A DNA stretch of 64,000 nucleotides from Sialis fuliginosa. Lineage: Eukaryota; Arthropoda; Insecta; Megaloptera; Sialidae. Shown in pieces: positions 33,101 to 43,467 of the stretch. The position numbers and the translations under genes were made by a program. The stretch covers positions 19,902,001 through 19,966,000 of the forward strand of contig OY540810.1 in the NCBI GenBank assembly GCA_961205875.1, given 5' to 3'. The notes under the pieces were generated by a model. The model saw only the letters and a list, made by a program, of their open reading frames with translations, was not told where the DNA came from and did no database searches. Within the stretch, counting starts at the first letter, position 1; every line of letters begins with the position of its first letter.

Positions 33101-34843
33101 AAGTTTACACATTTTATTCAATTTCTTTATAACACCCGCGGACGTTATTGTTTCAGCTATACGTCAGTTTCTTTGCGATTTGGTGCAATACATAAAAGTA
33201 AAGGGTTGTACAGATATACCAAGGAAGTATACTTTTATCAATACACTGATTTAGCGATAGTCAAGTTGAAGGAACCAGTACCAATTGATGGTAAGTACCT
33301 ATAATTAAAAAATAGTATTAAATAGATTTTTTAAATTCATTGGATCTTGATTGTTAATCGACAAACAGCTTCCGAATTAGGGATGTTTTTTAAATAAATA
33401 AATAAACAAATAACCAAATAAATAAAATCAAATAATTAACAAAAACAATAAAATAAAAAATTAAAATTAAATCAAAACAGAACATAAAACAGCTGTCTAA
33501 ATGAACCAACAGTTCAATAGACAAAATTAAAAAAAAGGAAACATTAGAGTATTGTTTTTTATTTATACAAAGTAATTATTTTCAATTAAATAATTTATAT
33601 ATAATATATATAATATATATTATATATAATATATATATAATATTTTTATTTTATAGATTCGATTATGCCAATTCGTTTACCGAATAAAAAAAACCACTGT
33701 CCTGCTAGATTGGTTGGAGATACTATTAGAATAAGTGGATTCGGCCGAACGAAGAATAGAGGTATGTTATTTCACAGCACACCACAAAAAGGTCTTGTAC
33801 TGTTAAAAGAACTATGCTTGTTACGTCTTTTCGGGCGCTGTAAAAAGCTCGATGACCCCTCAAAATGTTTTGTAATCGTTAAAATTCGTAAAGAATAAAA
33901 AAATATATCAATATTTTTTTGGGGTTCTGAAGAAACCCTATTAATCTCACTTTGTCGTCCGTCCATTTCAGCCAAAGCAAAAAATCTCGTAAACTATATA
34001 AGTAAGCTAGAACTTGAAATTTTTACTGAAACCATTTACATTTTTTAATGATCAATTAATTTTGTTTGCTAGTTCAAAGTTAAAACGGGTTTTTTTGATT
34101 TGATCGTAAATAATTCGATCAAAAATGGCCGTGGAGCGATACAAAAAAGCTAATTGAAGAAAAAAAATCTGATCTACAAAAGTCGTTATTTAGATTTAGG
34201 ATAAAAACTATCATGGTACATGGAACATTATGTACAATCAAATTATTGAAATACACTCTTTTAAAAAATTGCGATAAAAAATTTCAAAATAAATAATTTT
34301 GAATAGTGAATACAGTTTTGTTAGATGGATGGGTGAAATCTTATAAAAGACTTACAATGTTAAAACGATTTTTTCAGGTGGCATGCAACCATACTTAAAA
34401 TTTGTAGACGTTGAGGTATTGAACACAAAACAATGTAGAACATTGTACGGAAGAAAAAAATTGTGCATTTTTAATGGTAAAAGAGAAACACACTGTTTTG
34501 TAAGTAATATTTTTTTTTAAGATTATTCATTTTTGACCCCTCCTCCTTCCATTTGCAAGAGTTTGGTGTTTTTTCTTAAGAAAGGTTTCCAATTTTTTAA
34601 TCATGTTATTATATGTCAATATATTGGACGTAATTTCAAGGTTGGTTGTAATAAAATGAAATCATTTTTTAGGGAGACAGTGGAGGACCTATGGCGTATG
34701 AGGAATGTCCTGGAGATTGGGTCCTTGTGGGTATAGTGATAGCGGTATCAAACAAAGGCTGTGACTCGGCCCCAAGTGTTGGTGTTTCATTGGTCTTTTT
34801 CCTCGACTGGATTCACGAAATTACGGGGATTCCTGTAAAATAG
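27193..34843 (+). CDS. Secreted S1A (chymotrypsin-fold) serine protease, 7 exons, 267 aa
   Basis: Exons: 27193-27249, 30177-30225, 32274-32439, 33157-33290, 33657-33761, 34378-34499 and 34673-34843. All junctions are GT-AG, the phases (0,1,2,1,1,0) are consistent, and the 804-nt frame is unbroken to TAG. Residues 1-18 form a signal peptide (KREIVLLTILLLFLE). Residues 20-42 are a Tyr/Asp-rich propeptide ending DTRR, and cleavage before IIGG (43-46) would give a mature enzyme of 225 residues. The triad is present: TAKHC with His87, DLAIVKL with Asp122 and GDSGGP with Ser214. Cysteines 72-88, 190-200 and 210-241 match conserved disulfides; C150 and C223 may form an extra one. The chymotrypsin 136-201 pair is absent. 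Position 189 is Thr208, and the usual SWG (214-216) reads IAV (234-236). Specificity is therefore not trypsin-like, and activity may be altered. NYT at 91-93 is a glycosylation sequon. No clip domain. Substrate unknown. Confidence 0.88.
27590..28020. repeat. Degenerate AAGTACTT-type repeat tract
   Basis: The phrase (A)AGTACTT / AAGTA(C)AAGTA recurs in varied spacing for over 400 bp on both strands (for example AAAGTACAAGTACG, CCTTTAAGTACTTTTG, ATGTACTTAAGTATAAATAC). It has no fixed period. Such tracts are found inside hAT-type elements of many animals; here the element ends cannot be defined. Confidence 0.5.
28250..28440 (-). repeat. Dispersed repeat, inverted copy at 62660-62800
   Basis: GTTTCCAAGGCAACATGAATTA, ATCCCTTTAATGGCTGTTTAGG and TGTCCCTTAGATTCAATTG appear here. 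In reverse complement they give the words at 62665-62800 (CAATTGGACCTAAGGGACAT, CCTAAACAGCTATTGAAGGG, TTCATGTGGCCTTGGAAAC). Non-coding. Confidence 0.55.
28500..28810 (+). repeat. LINE-like 3' tail in intron 1
   Basis: TTCCAAAACCCCTTATCCGA, GATCGGTGCATTTTTACAGT, AGTTATCGTGAACGAAAAA and a GACAGACAGACACACAGACA run lead into ACTTCCATTTCCTTCGGAAC, then ATGGAAGT, which pairs back on the ACTTCCAT word as a small hairpin. The layout matches that of non-LTR element tails. The 72-codon frame inside it is not a gene. Confidence 0.45.
30226..32273 (+). other. Intron 2 of the protease gene
   Basis: Donor GTATGT; acceptor TTTATTTTTAAAG. 2.0 kb of AT-rich DNA. A less AT-rich patch at about 31790-31960 holds GTTTTGGGCCAATCAAAGC and GAGGGTCGGGCTCAAAGG but no frame. 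The 87-codon frame at 31987-32250 lies wholly in the intron, stops before the exon and has no domain. Confidence 0.7.
32440..34672 (+). other. Introns 3-6 of the protease gene
   Basis: Intron 3 (32440-33156) is AT-rich and ends after a CGCCGCGCCGCGCCACGCCG patch. Intron 4 (33291-33656) ends in a TATA-repeat tract (33596-33645) close to the acceptor TTTATAG. Intron 5 (33762-34377) holds the repeat shared with 9340-9450. Intron 6 (34500-34672) is short and splits the gene just before the GDSGGP codons. Confidence 0.75.
33905..34030 (+). repeat. Dispersed repeat in intron 5, shared with 9340-9450
   Basis: GGGGTTCTGAAGAAACCCTA, TCACTTTGTCGTCCGTCC and TCTCGTAAACTATATAAGTA match the copy at 9340 in order and orientation. 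Confidence 0.45.
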
Positions 34844-34892
34844 TCACTGTGCATTTTTTATATTTTTTACTTTACATATTTATTATTAATTT

Positions 34893-34898
34893 ATTAAA
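34893..34898 (+). terminator. Possible poly(A) signal of the protease gene
   Basis: ATTAAA, the commonest AATAAA variant, lies 50 nt after the stop codon. No canonical AATAAA occurs in the first 150 nt. In such AT-rich DNA the match could be chance. Confidence 0.3.
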
Positions 34899-36060
34899 AT
34901 GCTGAAAATATTATTTTCACTTATGTATTTATTTTTGATATGTACACATTTAGGTGATTTCGAAAACTACTGAACCGATTTTGATGGAATCTGCACCAAC
35001 GTATTCCTTGAAATCCCAGAAGTTCTGTAGGGTACATATCATTACGCTATCACTCAAAAGAGCTGAGCATTGAATAATTTTTTAAATGGTTTTGTTCACT
35101 TCATCTCGCTGAAAATATTATATAAAAAAACATATCAGAAAATACAATTGTTTCAATATAATTGGTACAATACATGAATTAGTATCGGAATTAAACAAAT
35201 AAGGTACTGGTACCATTTCTGATCTAGTACATTTAATTAAACAAGAATCCAACACTGGGATATGATCCATGACTGCTGCCAGTGCCTTATTTAAAAATAG
35301 AAAGAAATATTTTTTACCATATCCATCCATATTAAACCTACATAATTCAACTAGTAATGAAAGTAATTTATTAAAATTATTATTTGTAAGTTAAGTATGC
35401 TATAGTGAGATCGTTATCAGAAATTACGTAAAGCGAGGTAATATTGCGGAAATATAAGTAATAAGTATGCATTTTAAATATAAAATCTAATATAAAAACA
35501 ACACGTTATAACCCTTGCAAAATCTGGATAAGTGACAAAAAGAGAATGGGGTAGTTGAACCAGTTCCAGATGGGTGGAAAGTAGGTGGTTTAGGAGGTGA
35601 AATTGCGTAAGTGGGTACGTGTAAAAGGGATTTTAAGTGATGAAAAATTAAGTGCGTAAATTATAAAAACGTCGCTCGGAATCGTTTGATGTTTTTTCTT
35701 CTTTATTTTTTTAATATTTTAGCGTCAATTCAGCACTGACGCATGGAAAATGCACCCCTAAAATATGAGTGTATGCTTTTTTAAATTTATTCATTGCATT
35801 TGACGACACTTGTATAAAAGAAGTAAGCATTTTCTGACATCAAAAAGATTTGTTTTTCGGTAGAATGATTGGATAAAAAATAATCGGTGTGATGGTTTAG
35901 AAATACACAGGGATGTATACGGGAGATAGGTTAGTATCGTTTTGATCTCTGACATTCTCCAAGAAAAAGTTTGTCTCGTAGTGTGAATTATTTTATATAA
36001 AAAAATATTTTCCATTTATTCTTGTTGTACATACGTATATAATAAAAAAGAGAAATTTTG
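34899..36060. other. Downstream flank: LINE-tail words, then AT-rich DNA
   Basis: About 34955-35060 reads GATTTCGAAAACTACTGAAC, CGATTTTGATGGAATCTGCA and GTAGGGTACATAT, the standard wording of an insect non-LTR or SINE tail. A relative lies at about 55345-55445. The remainder shows no gene. Confidence 0.4.
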
Positions 36061-36860
36061 AAATAGTAAAGGACCCCACACTTTCCTTATGGAAAAGTGG
36101 TTTCAGTTCATTTTTCTTAAATTTTGATGTTACAGCTCTTAACCTTCCAAACAAAAGTCTCTATCGTCGCAAAGTCCGAAAGGCCATAATTTTCGAGTTA
36201 TGAAGACATTAAGTTTGGAATTTCAGAGATATGAGAGTAGCTGTTTATAGGAGTGCTAAGAAACGAAATAAAAGAATATGACAAGTCATTAATTTTGCTT
36301 AATTTAGCTTAATTTTGATTGGTGAGGGGTTGGTGGTCTTTTGAGGATGAAATATTCATTGAAGTCAATATTTTACGAAGGAAGTGGGTAGCAATAGAAC
36401 CACAGTAATGATCAATATATTTTGTGTAGGATGAGAGAGAAAAACTGTGTGAACTAACAAGTGATAAAATCGTATCGAATTCAAATTTTGTATATAGTTA
36501 GAGGGGGTCAAGGGTAGTAAGAAAATCATTATTTTAGCTGCGATAAAACGGTTTAATTCGAATGGCAACAGTCGAAATTCTAAGGAATGCAAGTGTTTTA
36601 ATACTTTTAAAACATCTTTATTTGTTGCTAAAGAGAACTGGACTAGCCAGGAGGAATACTTGAAATTTGACGGGGCCCATAGCCTGACAAAGATAAAATA
36701 TAGAAGGCCGTAATCGAGAAAGTATGGGAACTGTACCGTTGAATCAATTTAGCTATTTTTTAAGAAGTTGATTTTTAAGCAAAATAAATTTGTGCAAAGC
36801 AGATTTTGCATACTTATCCGTCTATAACCTTTAAAATAATTGTATCTAAGCATTTCGAAT
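36061..36860. other. Gene-free DNA with a fragment of the 4812 element
   Basis: AAAGGACCCCACACTTTCCT, CTTATGGAAAAGTGGTTTCA and TGTTACAGCTCTTAACC at about 36068-36145 correspond to the left end of the long inverted-repeat element at 4812. Beyond that nothing was identified; the 75-codon frame at 36365-36592 has no motif. Confidence 0.4.
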
Positions 36861-37390
36861 CGCCAAGTAAAAAAATATTTTTAGACAAAATTAAAAACTT
36901 CATAAAAACCCTAAATACACTGAAAAGTATATAAAAATTTAATTTAACAGTTTTTGAAGTAGTTTTTTTTTTTATTAAGTTTTTTATTGGTTTGGTACCG
37001 ATTTCAAAAACTGTTAATTTTTTTATACTTTTCAGTGTGTTTAGTTTTTTTAAGTCGGTTTTATTTTTTTCTAAAATATTTTTTCTCTTCAATGTTCATG
37101 GTCAGATTCTAATAAAATTTATATGAGACGACCTCGGGGGTACTCTTACAAACAAACAAAAATTTTCCAAATAGGTGCATATTTGAGTTATGCCCGAACA
37201 TTCATAAAAAATATATACAGCTGAATTGAAAACCCCACCCTTTTTTAAGTCCATGGTGAGATTTTGATGAAATTTATATGGGACTACCTTGGGAGTATAC
37301 TCTTTCAAACAAAAGGAAATCGTCCAAAACGGTGCATTTTTTTTAAGTCGGTTAAAAATCGTGATATCTTATCTTGTTTTTAACTAGTCT
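36860..37390. repeat. Repeat block with 155-bp tandem and a short palindrome
   Basis: Phrases around CATGGTCAGATTCTAATAAAATT (37097) and CATGGTGAGATTTTGATGAAATT (37252) begin two direct copies about 155 bp apart. Each continues TTTATATG.GAC.ACCT.GG and is followed by a CAAACAAA word. AAGTCGGTT occurs near 37049 and 37349. Upstream, CACTGAAAAGTATA (36918) faces TATACTTTTCAGTG (37025) as an inverted pair. The overlapping frames are repeat-derived. Confidence 0.5.
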
Positions 37391-38334
37391 AATATACGCT
37401 ATATTAATAAATAAAAAGCTCATTACAAAGCTTATATTTCTAAAGAATATTGACTTTATATACAAGAACTATATTCCAAGACATCGTTTAACTTTCAACT
37501 TAAAAAAGGTCTACAACTTAACAAAGAAACAATTATATCCTTCACACTGAAGAAGCTCTTTGACCAAGGAGTTCTGTAAATGCTGGGTATATATCAAATT
37601 AAATAATATTGCACAAAGAATGGGATAAAACATAAAGGACCTGTTTGAAATTCTCCTAGGATTAATTTTCATTTTTACTTTGAGATATTTTCCACGATTT
37701 ACTAGTATGTTATCCTTTCAGACAAAAATAAACAAGCAGTGAGACCACACAATAGCTAGGAGTACGTATACTGTACATACACATTCAGTACTAAAGAACA
37801 GAGGCGTCTTTGTAATAGGTACAAAGAGAATATTCTTATGAAAATGTTAATATTATGACAAACAATGATTTTATAAAAATGTGTACTATAAAATTATTGA
37901 AAAATTAAAACAAATGTGTCCCACGGGACTTTCTTATACATAATACTGAGAGTAACAATGTTTGTGATTTTAGAAAAAAACAAAATACATATTTCTGGCG
38001 AACTGACCTAATACATTTTTTTTAATCCATTAGGTAATGTTATCAAGTATTATTTATACCTAGCGCATTGGACTCAGTGTTACCCGGAGATATTAATTCA
38101 ATTAAATATAAAGTAATCATGCCCACAACACACGATTCACCGCGAATTGTTTTTTTCCGATTTTATGAAATTTACACATAAAATTATACACCTAAATTTT
38201 ACGTATACATTAGTGAAAACCGGAATAAAATCCATTCAGTAGTTATTGAGAAAATCGTGTAAAATTATATTATCAAACTCTCCGGAAACACCAGGTCTTG
38301 TCTTAGAATTTGTATGAAAATCAATATTAAATAA
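37391..38334. other. Gene-free DNA with repeat fragments
   Basis: CCACGGGACTTTCTTATACA (37921) is an inverted end of the MITE family described at 41736. A tail phrase near 38160-38280 (TTATGAAATTTACACATAAA, ATCCATTCAGTAGTTATTGA) is LINE-like. No gene. Confidence 0.4.
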
Positions 38335-38450
38335 ATAAATAGGTTAGCAACAATCATAATAACTCATTTCGATATTTTACCTTTCTTGGAAGTGAAATGT
38401 TTCTTTACATTTAAATTTACAATCAATATATTTCAAAATATTTAATTGTT
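38335..38450 (-). repeat. Dispersed repeat, inverted copy of 6721-6970
   Basis: Its reverse complement matches 6858-6958 closely, including GAAACATTTCACTTC and TTGCTAACCTA. Non-coding. Confidence 0.55.
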
Positions 38451-38591
38451 AGCATGTCTCAAAAATAATCTATTTGTTCGACAAAATATTTAAAAGAGAC
38501 GTGATCATAGTGACCTACATTAATAAAATAATGAAACCATAAATTATAGACTTTTGTATTTCATGGCTAGATATATTCGTATGTAGGTTAT

Positions 38592-38925
38592 TAGGACTTT
38601 AAAACCGTTATTTTTTTCGTTTCGGTTTTCGTTCCGGTTCGAGTAAAAAAAATATATTTCAGTTCGGTTCCGTTTTCGTTCCGAAAAAATAACTGTTTTC
38701 CGGTTTTCGGTTCAGCTCTGAGTGATTAATTGAAAAATAAAATTTTTCTACCATAATTTAGAACATTTTATGGCACTTGTATGATAGCCCGAACGACAAT
38801 TAAAGTGGGGAATAAGATCATGTTAAGGTGCGTATTTTAACATGTACCGGACCCAAAAAGCCCACAATATTTTTCGGTTAGGTTCCGGTTTTCGTCCCAG
38901 CAAAAAATAACGGTTCGAAGTTCTG
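38592..38925 (-). mobile_element. hAT-like MITE, GGTTCCGGTT family, copy 2
   Basis: The reverse-orientation relative of 8140-8476. It has GGTTTTCGTTCCGGTTCGAG, ATTTAGAACATTTTATGG, GATAGCCCGAACGACAATT and a final GTTCGAAGTTCTG. Both ends are decayed (TAGGACTTT instead of CAGGGCTTC). No target-site duplication remains, so this is an older insertion than the other two copies. Confidence 0.7.
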
Positions 38926-40500
38926 ACTATAATACTATGTTTTTATACTTACACCTAAATGATAGTTGTTTGCTGTGACATCATAGAAACAAAACACGAC
39001 TTGATAAAGATTCTTTTTAGTCTTTTGATGTTAAATCTTAGATTTTCATAAAATATTATTAGCCACGATCCACGATACTGTTCAGAAAAGTTATCAAACT
39101 ATTGGTGAAAACCGCATTGAAATCGGTTCAGTAATTCCCGAGTCTTTAAGCCTCATGCAAACGAAGATTCATTTTCATATATAGAGATAATAGAAAAAAC
39201 AATTATTTTTTTTAAGTTTTCATTGACCAATACAGTTTTTTCCAATAAAAAATTGTTTTTTAACAGTTGGTAATGAATAATCATTGAATTCCATACAAGC
39301 GATCCCCTATTATCACTCGCTCCTTAAAGATTGTAGCCACTCTTCATTAAATAAATGTAAAAAATGTTTCCATTTTAGTGGTAAAACAGAATTAATTTAA
39401 TTGATTAATTAATTATTATTTTCTAATTATTGAAAGTTTTAAAATCGATTGGGTAAATACCAATGTAAATAGTAAATAATACAATATGAAATTAAAAACA
39501 TAAAAAACACCAATTGATTAAAAAAATATAGATATGTACAGAATATACACATATCAAATGAAAAATAAACATGAGCATTTCCAAAATTCAGTTTTGAATA
39601 ATTTCAATTTTTGCTATTGTAACCATTGACAGGTAATTGAAAAACTGGACGATAGCGTGCGAATATCCGCGGGCAAAAACATGTTGCCGATTTGTGATTG
39701 GTACACATTAACATTTGTATGTCAGTGGATATAACATAAAATGTAATGTAATTATGTATAATGTATATGTGTTTTAATAAATAATGTTTTATAATATTTG
39801 TATTTAAAGCAGTGACGGAGATTAAACATTTTACTCGAGAATTAGGTATATTCTCGACCTTGCAATTCACAAGTTCGTTTCGTGAAAATTAAAACCATCT
39901 GTCTCGGTCTCGTTTTCGTGAATTTTTTGGTTAAAATAATATTTTCCCAAAATGCTCAAAGCATAAAACAGTATCTCACCTTTTACAAATTATACAGGAG
40001 GGAAAAAATGATTTGAGTTATACATATAGTTATTAATTATTATTTAAACCAAAACTATTTGCGTTAACATTTCGAAATGAGCGTTTGAAAATAAATTTAA
40101 CACGTGAGAAATGAAATTTTGGTAGATTAAGAGCTTGTCGGAACTTCTAAACATTTTTTGATATGGCCTAGCAAACGAAAAATTCATTTTTCTACTTCAA
40201 TAATACTATTCAGGGAGAAAAAACAAAAAACAGTTTTTTAACCAATCTACTATGCATACAAAACCAGATTTATTCAAATATCTTTAAAATAATCATACAG
40301 TGATATAAAAAAGTAAATTAAAGATAAAAGTTTGAGCTACAAAAGCCATTGATTAGATTTTGCCAAAAAAATTTTACACGCCCCTTGGAGACTCTTAAAA
40401 ATAATGAGAATCAACGAGATCTTTTACTGTTAAAAATAGTAATAAAAACATAATAAGTAAGAGGTTAATAACTTTTTTTACTGGGTCTGGTAATTTGTAT
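38926..40500. other. AT-rich DNA with LINE-tail and CGAGA-family fragments
   Basis: A tail phrase at about 39100-39190 reads GAAATCGGTTCAGTAATTCC, CTCATGCAAACGAAG and ATATAGAGATA. A CGAGA/CTCG-rich fragment at about 39817-39930 (GTCTCGGTCTCGTTTTCGTG) belongs with the 17453/19786 family. The rest is AT-rich with no gene. Confidence 0.4.
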
Positions 40501-40815
40501 GATTGAAATCAATTAACGTCACAAATAAATTAACCACATATTAAAGAATCATCAGCACAAATGATCCAAAGTCATTTATACGTTTAGTCTGGCAATCGTT
40601 ATCAAATCACTCAAAGTCATTGTGAGGTATGTTGTCGTGTGCGATCCGAACCTCTTAGTCCATTACATTCATCCATAAATAACAATCTACAAATGGGTTC
40701 CCGGCGGAACGTTTCATGACACAATACCATCAAACAATGGCGTCCGTTCGGGGAGACATCGACACAAATCTTGTTACAAACAGAGACATAGTTGCTAACT
40801 CTGTATTGCTCAAAT
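40501..40815. promoter_or_regulatory. Unique mixed-composition island, candidate regulatory DNA
   Basis: Contains GCAATCGTTATCAAATCAC, CATCCATAAATAACAATC, GGGTTCCCGGCGGAACG and AATGGCGTCCGTTCGGGGAG. There is no repeat copy elsewhere in the window and no open frame over 60 codons. The AT-rich words resemble homeodomain sites. Inference only. Confidence 0.25.
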
Positions 40816-40968
40816 AGCTTGACTAGTATAGTTCAAGCTAACATATTTTGTAGGTTTGATTATCAGGCTTTTCTAAAAAATAAAACCTTTTTCAGAATAA
40901 ACAAAAGTTATTGAGTTTGATTATGTTTTTTTTTTTACTTTCTTATACCCATGTATATGAAATATATA

Positions 40969-41322
40969 AATAATAACAAATAAATTGTCTAAACGTCAAA
41001 ACATTTTCTTGAAGAAAACAGTATCGCAAGCTTTCGATTCACAGAATCATCGTCAGGCTATTAAGAAAGAACAAATTGTGAGAACGATGTCGTTATCTCA
41101 ACAATATTAATGTGACACATATAAATATATATAAATTTAATAAATAATAAATAATAAATAAAATATATCGATTTTCACATAAATATTGTTGAGATAACGA
41201 CATTGTTCTCACATTTTGTTCTTTCTTAATAGCCTGACGATGATTATGTGAATCGAAAGCTTGCGATACTTTTTTCTTCAATAAAATGTTTTGACGTTTA
41301 GACAATTTATTTGTTATTATTT
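40969..41322. repeat. Large inverted repeat (about 138-bp arms, 75-bp spacer)
   Basis: The left arm (about 40969-41107) contains GTCTAAACGTCAAAACATTTTC, CAGTATCGCAAGCTTTCGAT, ATCATCGTCAGGCTATTAAG and TGTCGTTATCTCAACAATATT. The right arm (about 41182-41322) is its reverse complement with a few changes. The spacer is TA-rich. GACGATGATT.TGTGAATC inside each arm can form a small hairpin of its own. I suspect a Penelope- or foldback-type retroelement end but cannot prove it. Confidence 0.7.
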
Positions 41323-41339
41323 AATATTTGAACGTCACT

Positions 41340-41361
41340 ATAATATATATATATATATATT
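41340..41361. repeat. TA microsatellite
   Basis: A (TA)n run of about ten units directly follows the palindrome. Confidence 0.7.
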
Positions 41362-41399
41362 ATATGAAATATACATAAAATATATAGTATAAGTAAGTA

Positions 41400-41620
41400 T
41401 TGGATTTTGATGGAATTATCCATTTTGACCTTCCTTGAATCCATTCTATTTTCGCCATGATGTATGTGTGTCTGTCGGTCTCTCTGTAGACGCTGTAACT
41501 GAAATACGACAAATAGTAGAGGGTGAAATTTTATATTTAAGATTAATTTTTGTCTGGGAAGAAAATCTCTTATTTTTGAAAACGATCTTTCAAACGGGTA
41601 CGAATGTTTACTGATATCGA
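41400..41620 (+). repeat. Dispersed repeat, sister of 11601-11830
   Basis: Shares TTCGCCATGATGTATGTGTG, AGACGCTGTAACT, GTGAAATTTTATATTTAAGA and GAAAACGATC with that copy. Confidence 0.5.
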
Positions 41621-41735
41621 TTTTTGTGTGAATTAGAGAAAAATGGTCAAGTTAAAAATTATAGGTAATATTATTATTTATAATTTATGTTCTATTCATT
41701 TTTTCTTAGGAACAAATTTTTGAAAAAAATATATA

Positions 41736-42015
41736 TCTGCCATGAGTGTCATGGGACTTTGTGGGTGATTCTTACTAATTATTTAAAAAAATTATTTCTA
41801 ACTGAATCTTAAATGTTGGCAAAAAATGTGTGTGTGACGTAAATTATAGATAATAATATAATCGACAATTTTTATCTACAATTTTCTTTATGTCTCACTC
41901 ATTGTTTTCTATCTTTTATTAGTTCGTCAGAAATATGTTTTAATAAACTGATTATCACGTGTACTGTTCACTATCAGTATTACGTATAAGAAAGTCCCGT
42001 GGCTTCCATGGCAGA
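41736..42015. mobile_element. MITE with TCTGCCATG...CATGGCAGA ends
   Basis: The left end, TCTGCCATGAGTGTCATGGG, followed by ACTTT faces the right end, AAGTCCCGTGGCTTCCATGG, followed by CAGA. Just inside the right end, the GTATTACGTATAAGAAAGTC block recurs at 54225, 55855 and 57440. The interior is AT-rich and non-coding. No firm target-site duplication beyond a possible TA. Confidence 0.55.
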
Positions 42016-43090
42016 AATTTTTTGGTAGGGCTAGCAGTGAATAAAAAAATTAAAAGTTGATATTAAAAAACATCTTCCGGGTAGTTGCACAGTGCTTCCT
42101 CGTGCTAAATTTACCAAAGGTAATTAATTATCGAACAATTTTAATAAATATTGATAAAAAATTATGGTAAACAATTTTATTAGAACATGTTATTTCAATT
42201 TTTTAAGTACGTCCCTGGTTATTATTTTTCAAATAAAATTTTATTTTGCTACACATACGTAAAATAAAAAAAAGAGTTTTTAGAGATATTCTAAAAAATG
42301 AACAGTTTTAGATCAAGTGAAAATTTTGAAATTGGTGTACATAATTTTTTTTTCGCTTTCAGAAATGATCACATCATAGCTTCCCTTATGCTTTGAAGAT
42401 GGCTAGGAAGCAAAAATGGCTTCTAATGAATTCTTAATCTACTTCTTAAACCAAAAACTGTGTGTATTATTTTGTATGGTTAGGAAACGTGACATTTCGA
42501 CATCAATTTATTATATGTATATCTACATAATATTGGTTGGGATTTCTTTAAAATGTTTGTTCCTATTCTTCTAAGGCACAATCATCCATTATCCATTCAG
42601 TGATATTAAACAGTTTTAATTTTATATACCTACATTTATTATACAGAATTTATTATTATATTATTTAATTTCTTTGAAGCATATTTCAGCCTTCATGATT
42701 CAATACACAAACATTAAATTGTATATTGTTCCACTTCCGTGGTAGATTATTTAAAAATACATAGTACCTACATGCAAATCAATTAAAATTATTTTAAATC
42801 CAACTTTCCCCCTAAATGTATTCACTTGGGACCTGACAACCGCATAAGAAAGTATATTACTTTCCCCTCTACCCCCACATAATGAAAAGTTTTAACAAAA
42901 ATAATTAAAACAGATAAAACTACATCTTAAGGTGCGAGTCCCCGATGAGATATTTTTGACTCATGAGACGAAAATATTAACAACTGCAACTCATAATGGT
43001 GTCGTGAGAGATGAGATTCTGGAAAATACATCACGAAGCATAATAATCATAAACATAAAAAGTTGGAGTTATTTCGAAAAGGGTTATATC
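42016..43090. other. AT-rich gene-free DNA
   Basis: No gene. A patch near 42360-42430 (CATAGCTTCCCTTATGC, GATGGCTAGGAAGCAAAA) resembles 58225-58270 (AAGCTTATCTTCGATATGGC, GAGGAAGCAAAA), suggesting another repeat pair. Confidence 0.4.
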
Positions 43091-43459
43091 CAGGGCTTCG
43101 AACCGGAACTGAACCGAAAACCAGAAAAACCGTTATTTTTTGCCGGAACGAATACCGGAACCGACCCGAAAAAAATATCGGTTTTTGTCGGTTCGGTACA
43201 TGTTAAAATAACATGATCCTTCTCCCCACTTCAGTTGTTCAGGACAATCATCAAGTACCATAAAATGTTCTAAATTATGGTAGTAAATTAATTTTTAATA
43301 TAAATAAAAAAAAATTATAATTAATCACTCGGAGCTGAACCAAAAACCGAAAAAACCGTTATTATTTTCGGGACGAACACTGGAACCAAACTGATATATA
43401 TTTTTTTACTCGAACCGGAACGAAAACCGAAACGAAAAAAATAACGGTACGAAGCCCTG
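43091..43459 (+). mobile_element. hAT-like MITE, GGTTCCGGTT family, copy 3
   Basis: Starts CAGGGCTTCGAACCGG and ends CGAAGCCCTG. It is flanked by GTTATATC (43083-43090) and GTTAAATC (43460-43467), a 7-of-8 target-site duplication. It has the same subterminal CCGGAACCGA arrays and central ATAAAATGTTCTAAATTATG block as copy 1, in the same orientation. Overlapping frames on both strands are repeat-derived. Confidence 0.8.
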
Positions 43460-43467
43460 GTTAAATC

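Noticed and set aside
40980-41300. Second hammerhead ribozyme type (CTGACGATG...GAAAGC)
   Set aside because: The CTGA-GA and GAAA words are in order and stem II can form, but no third stem ending in a UH cleavage site can be drawn. Kept only as a structured palindrome.
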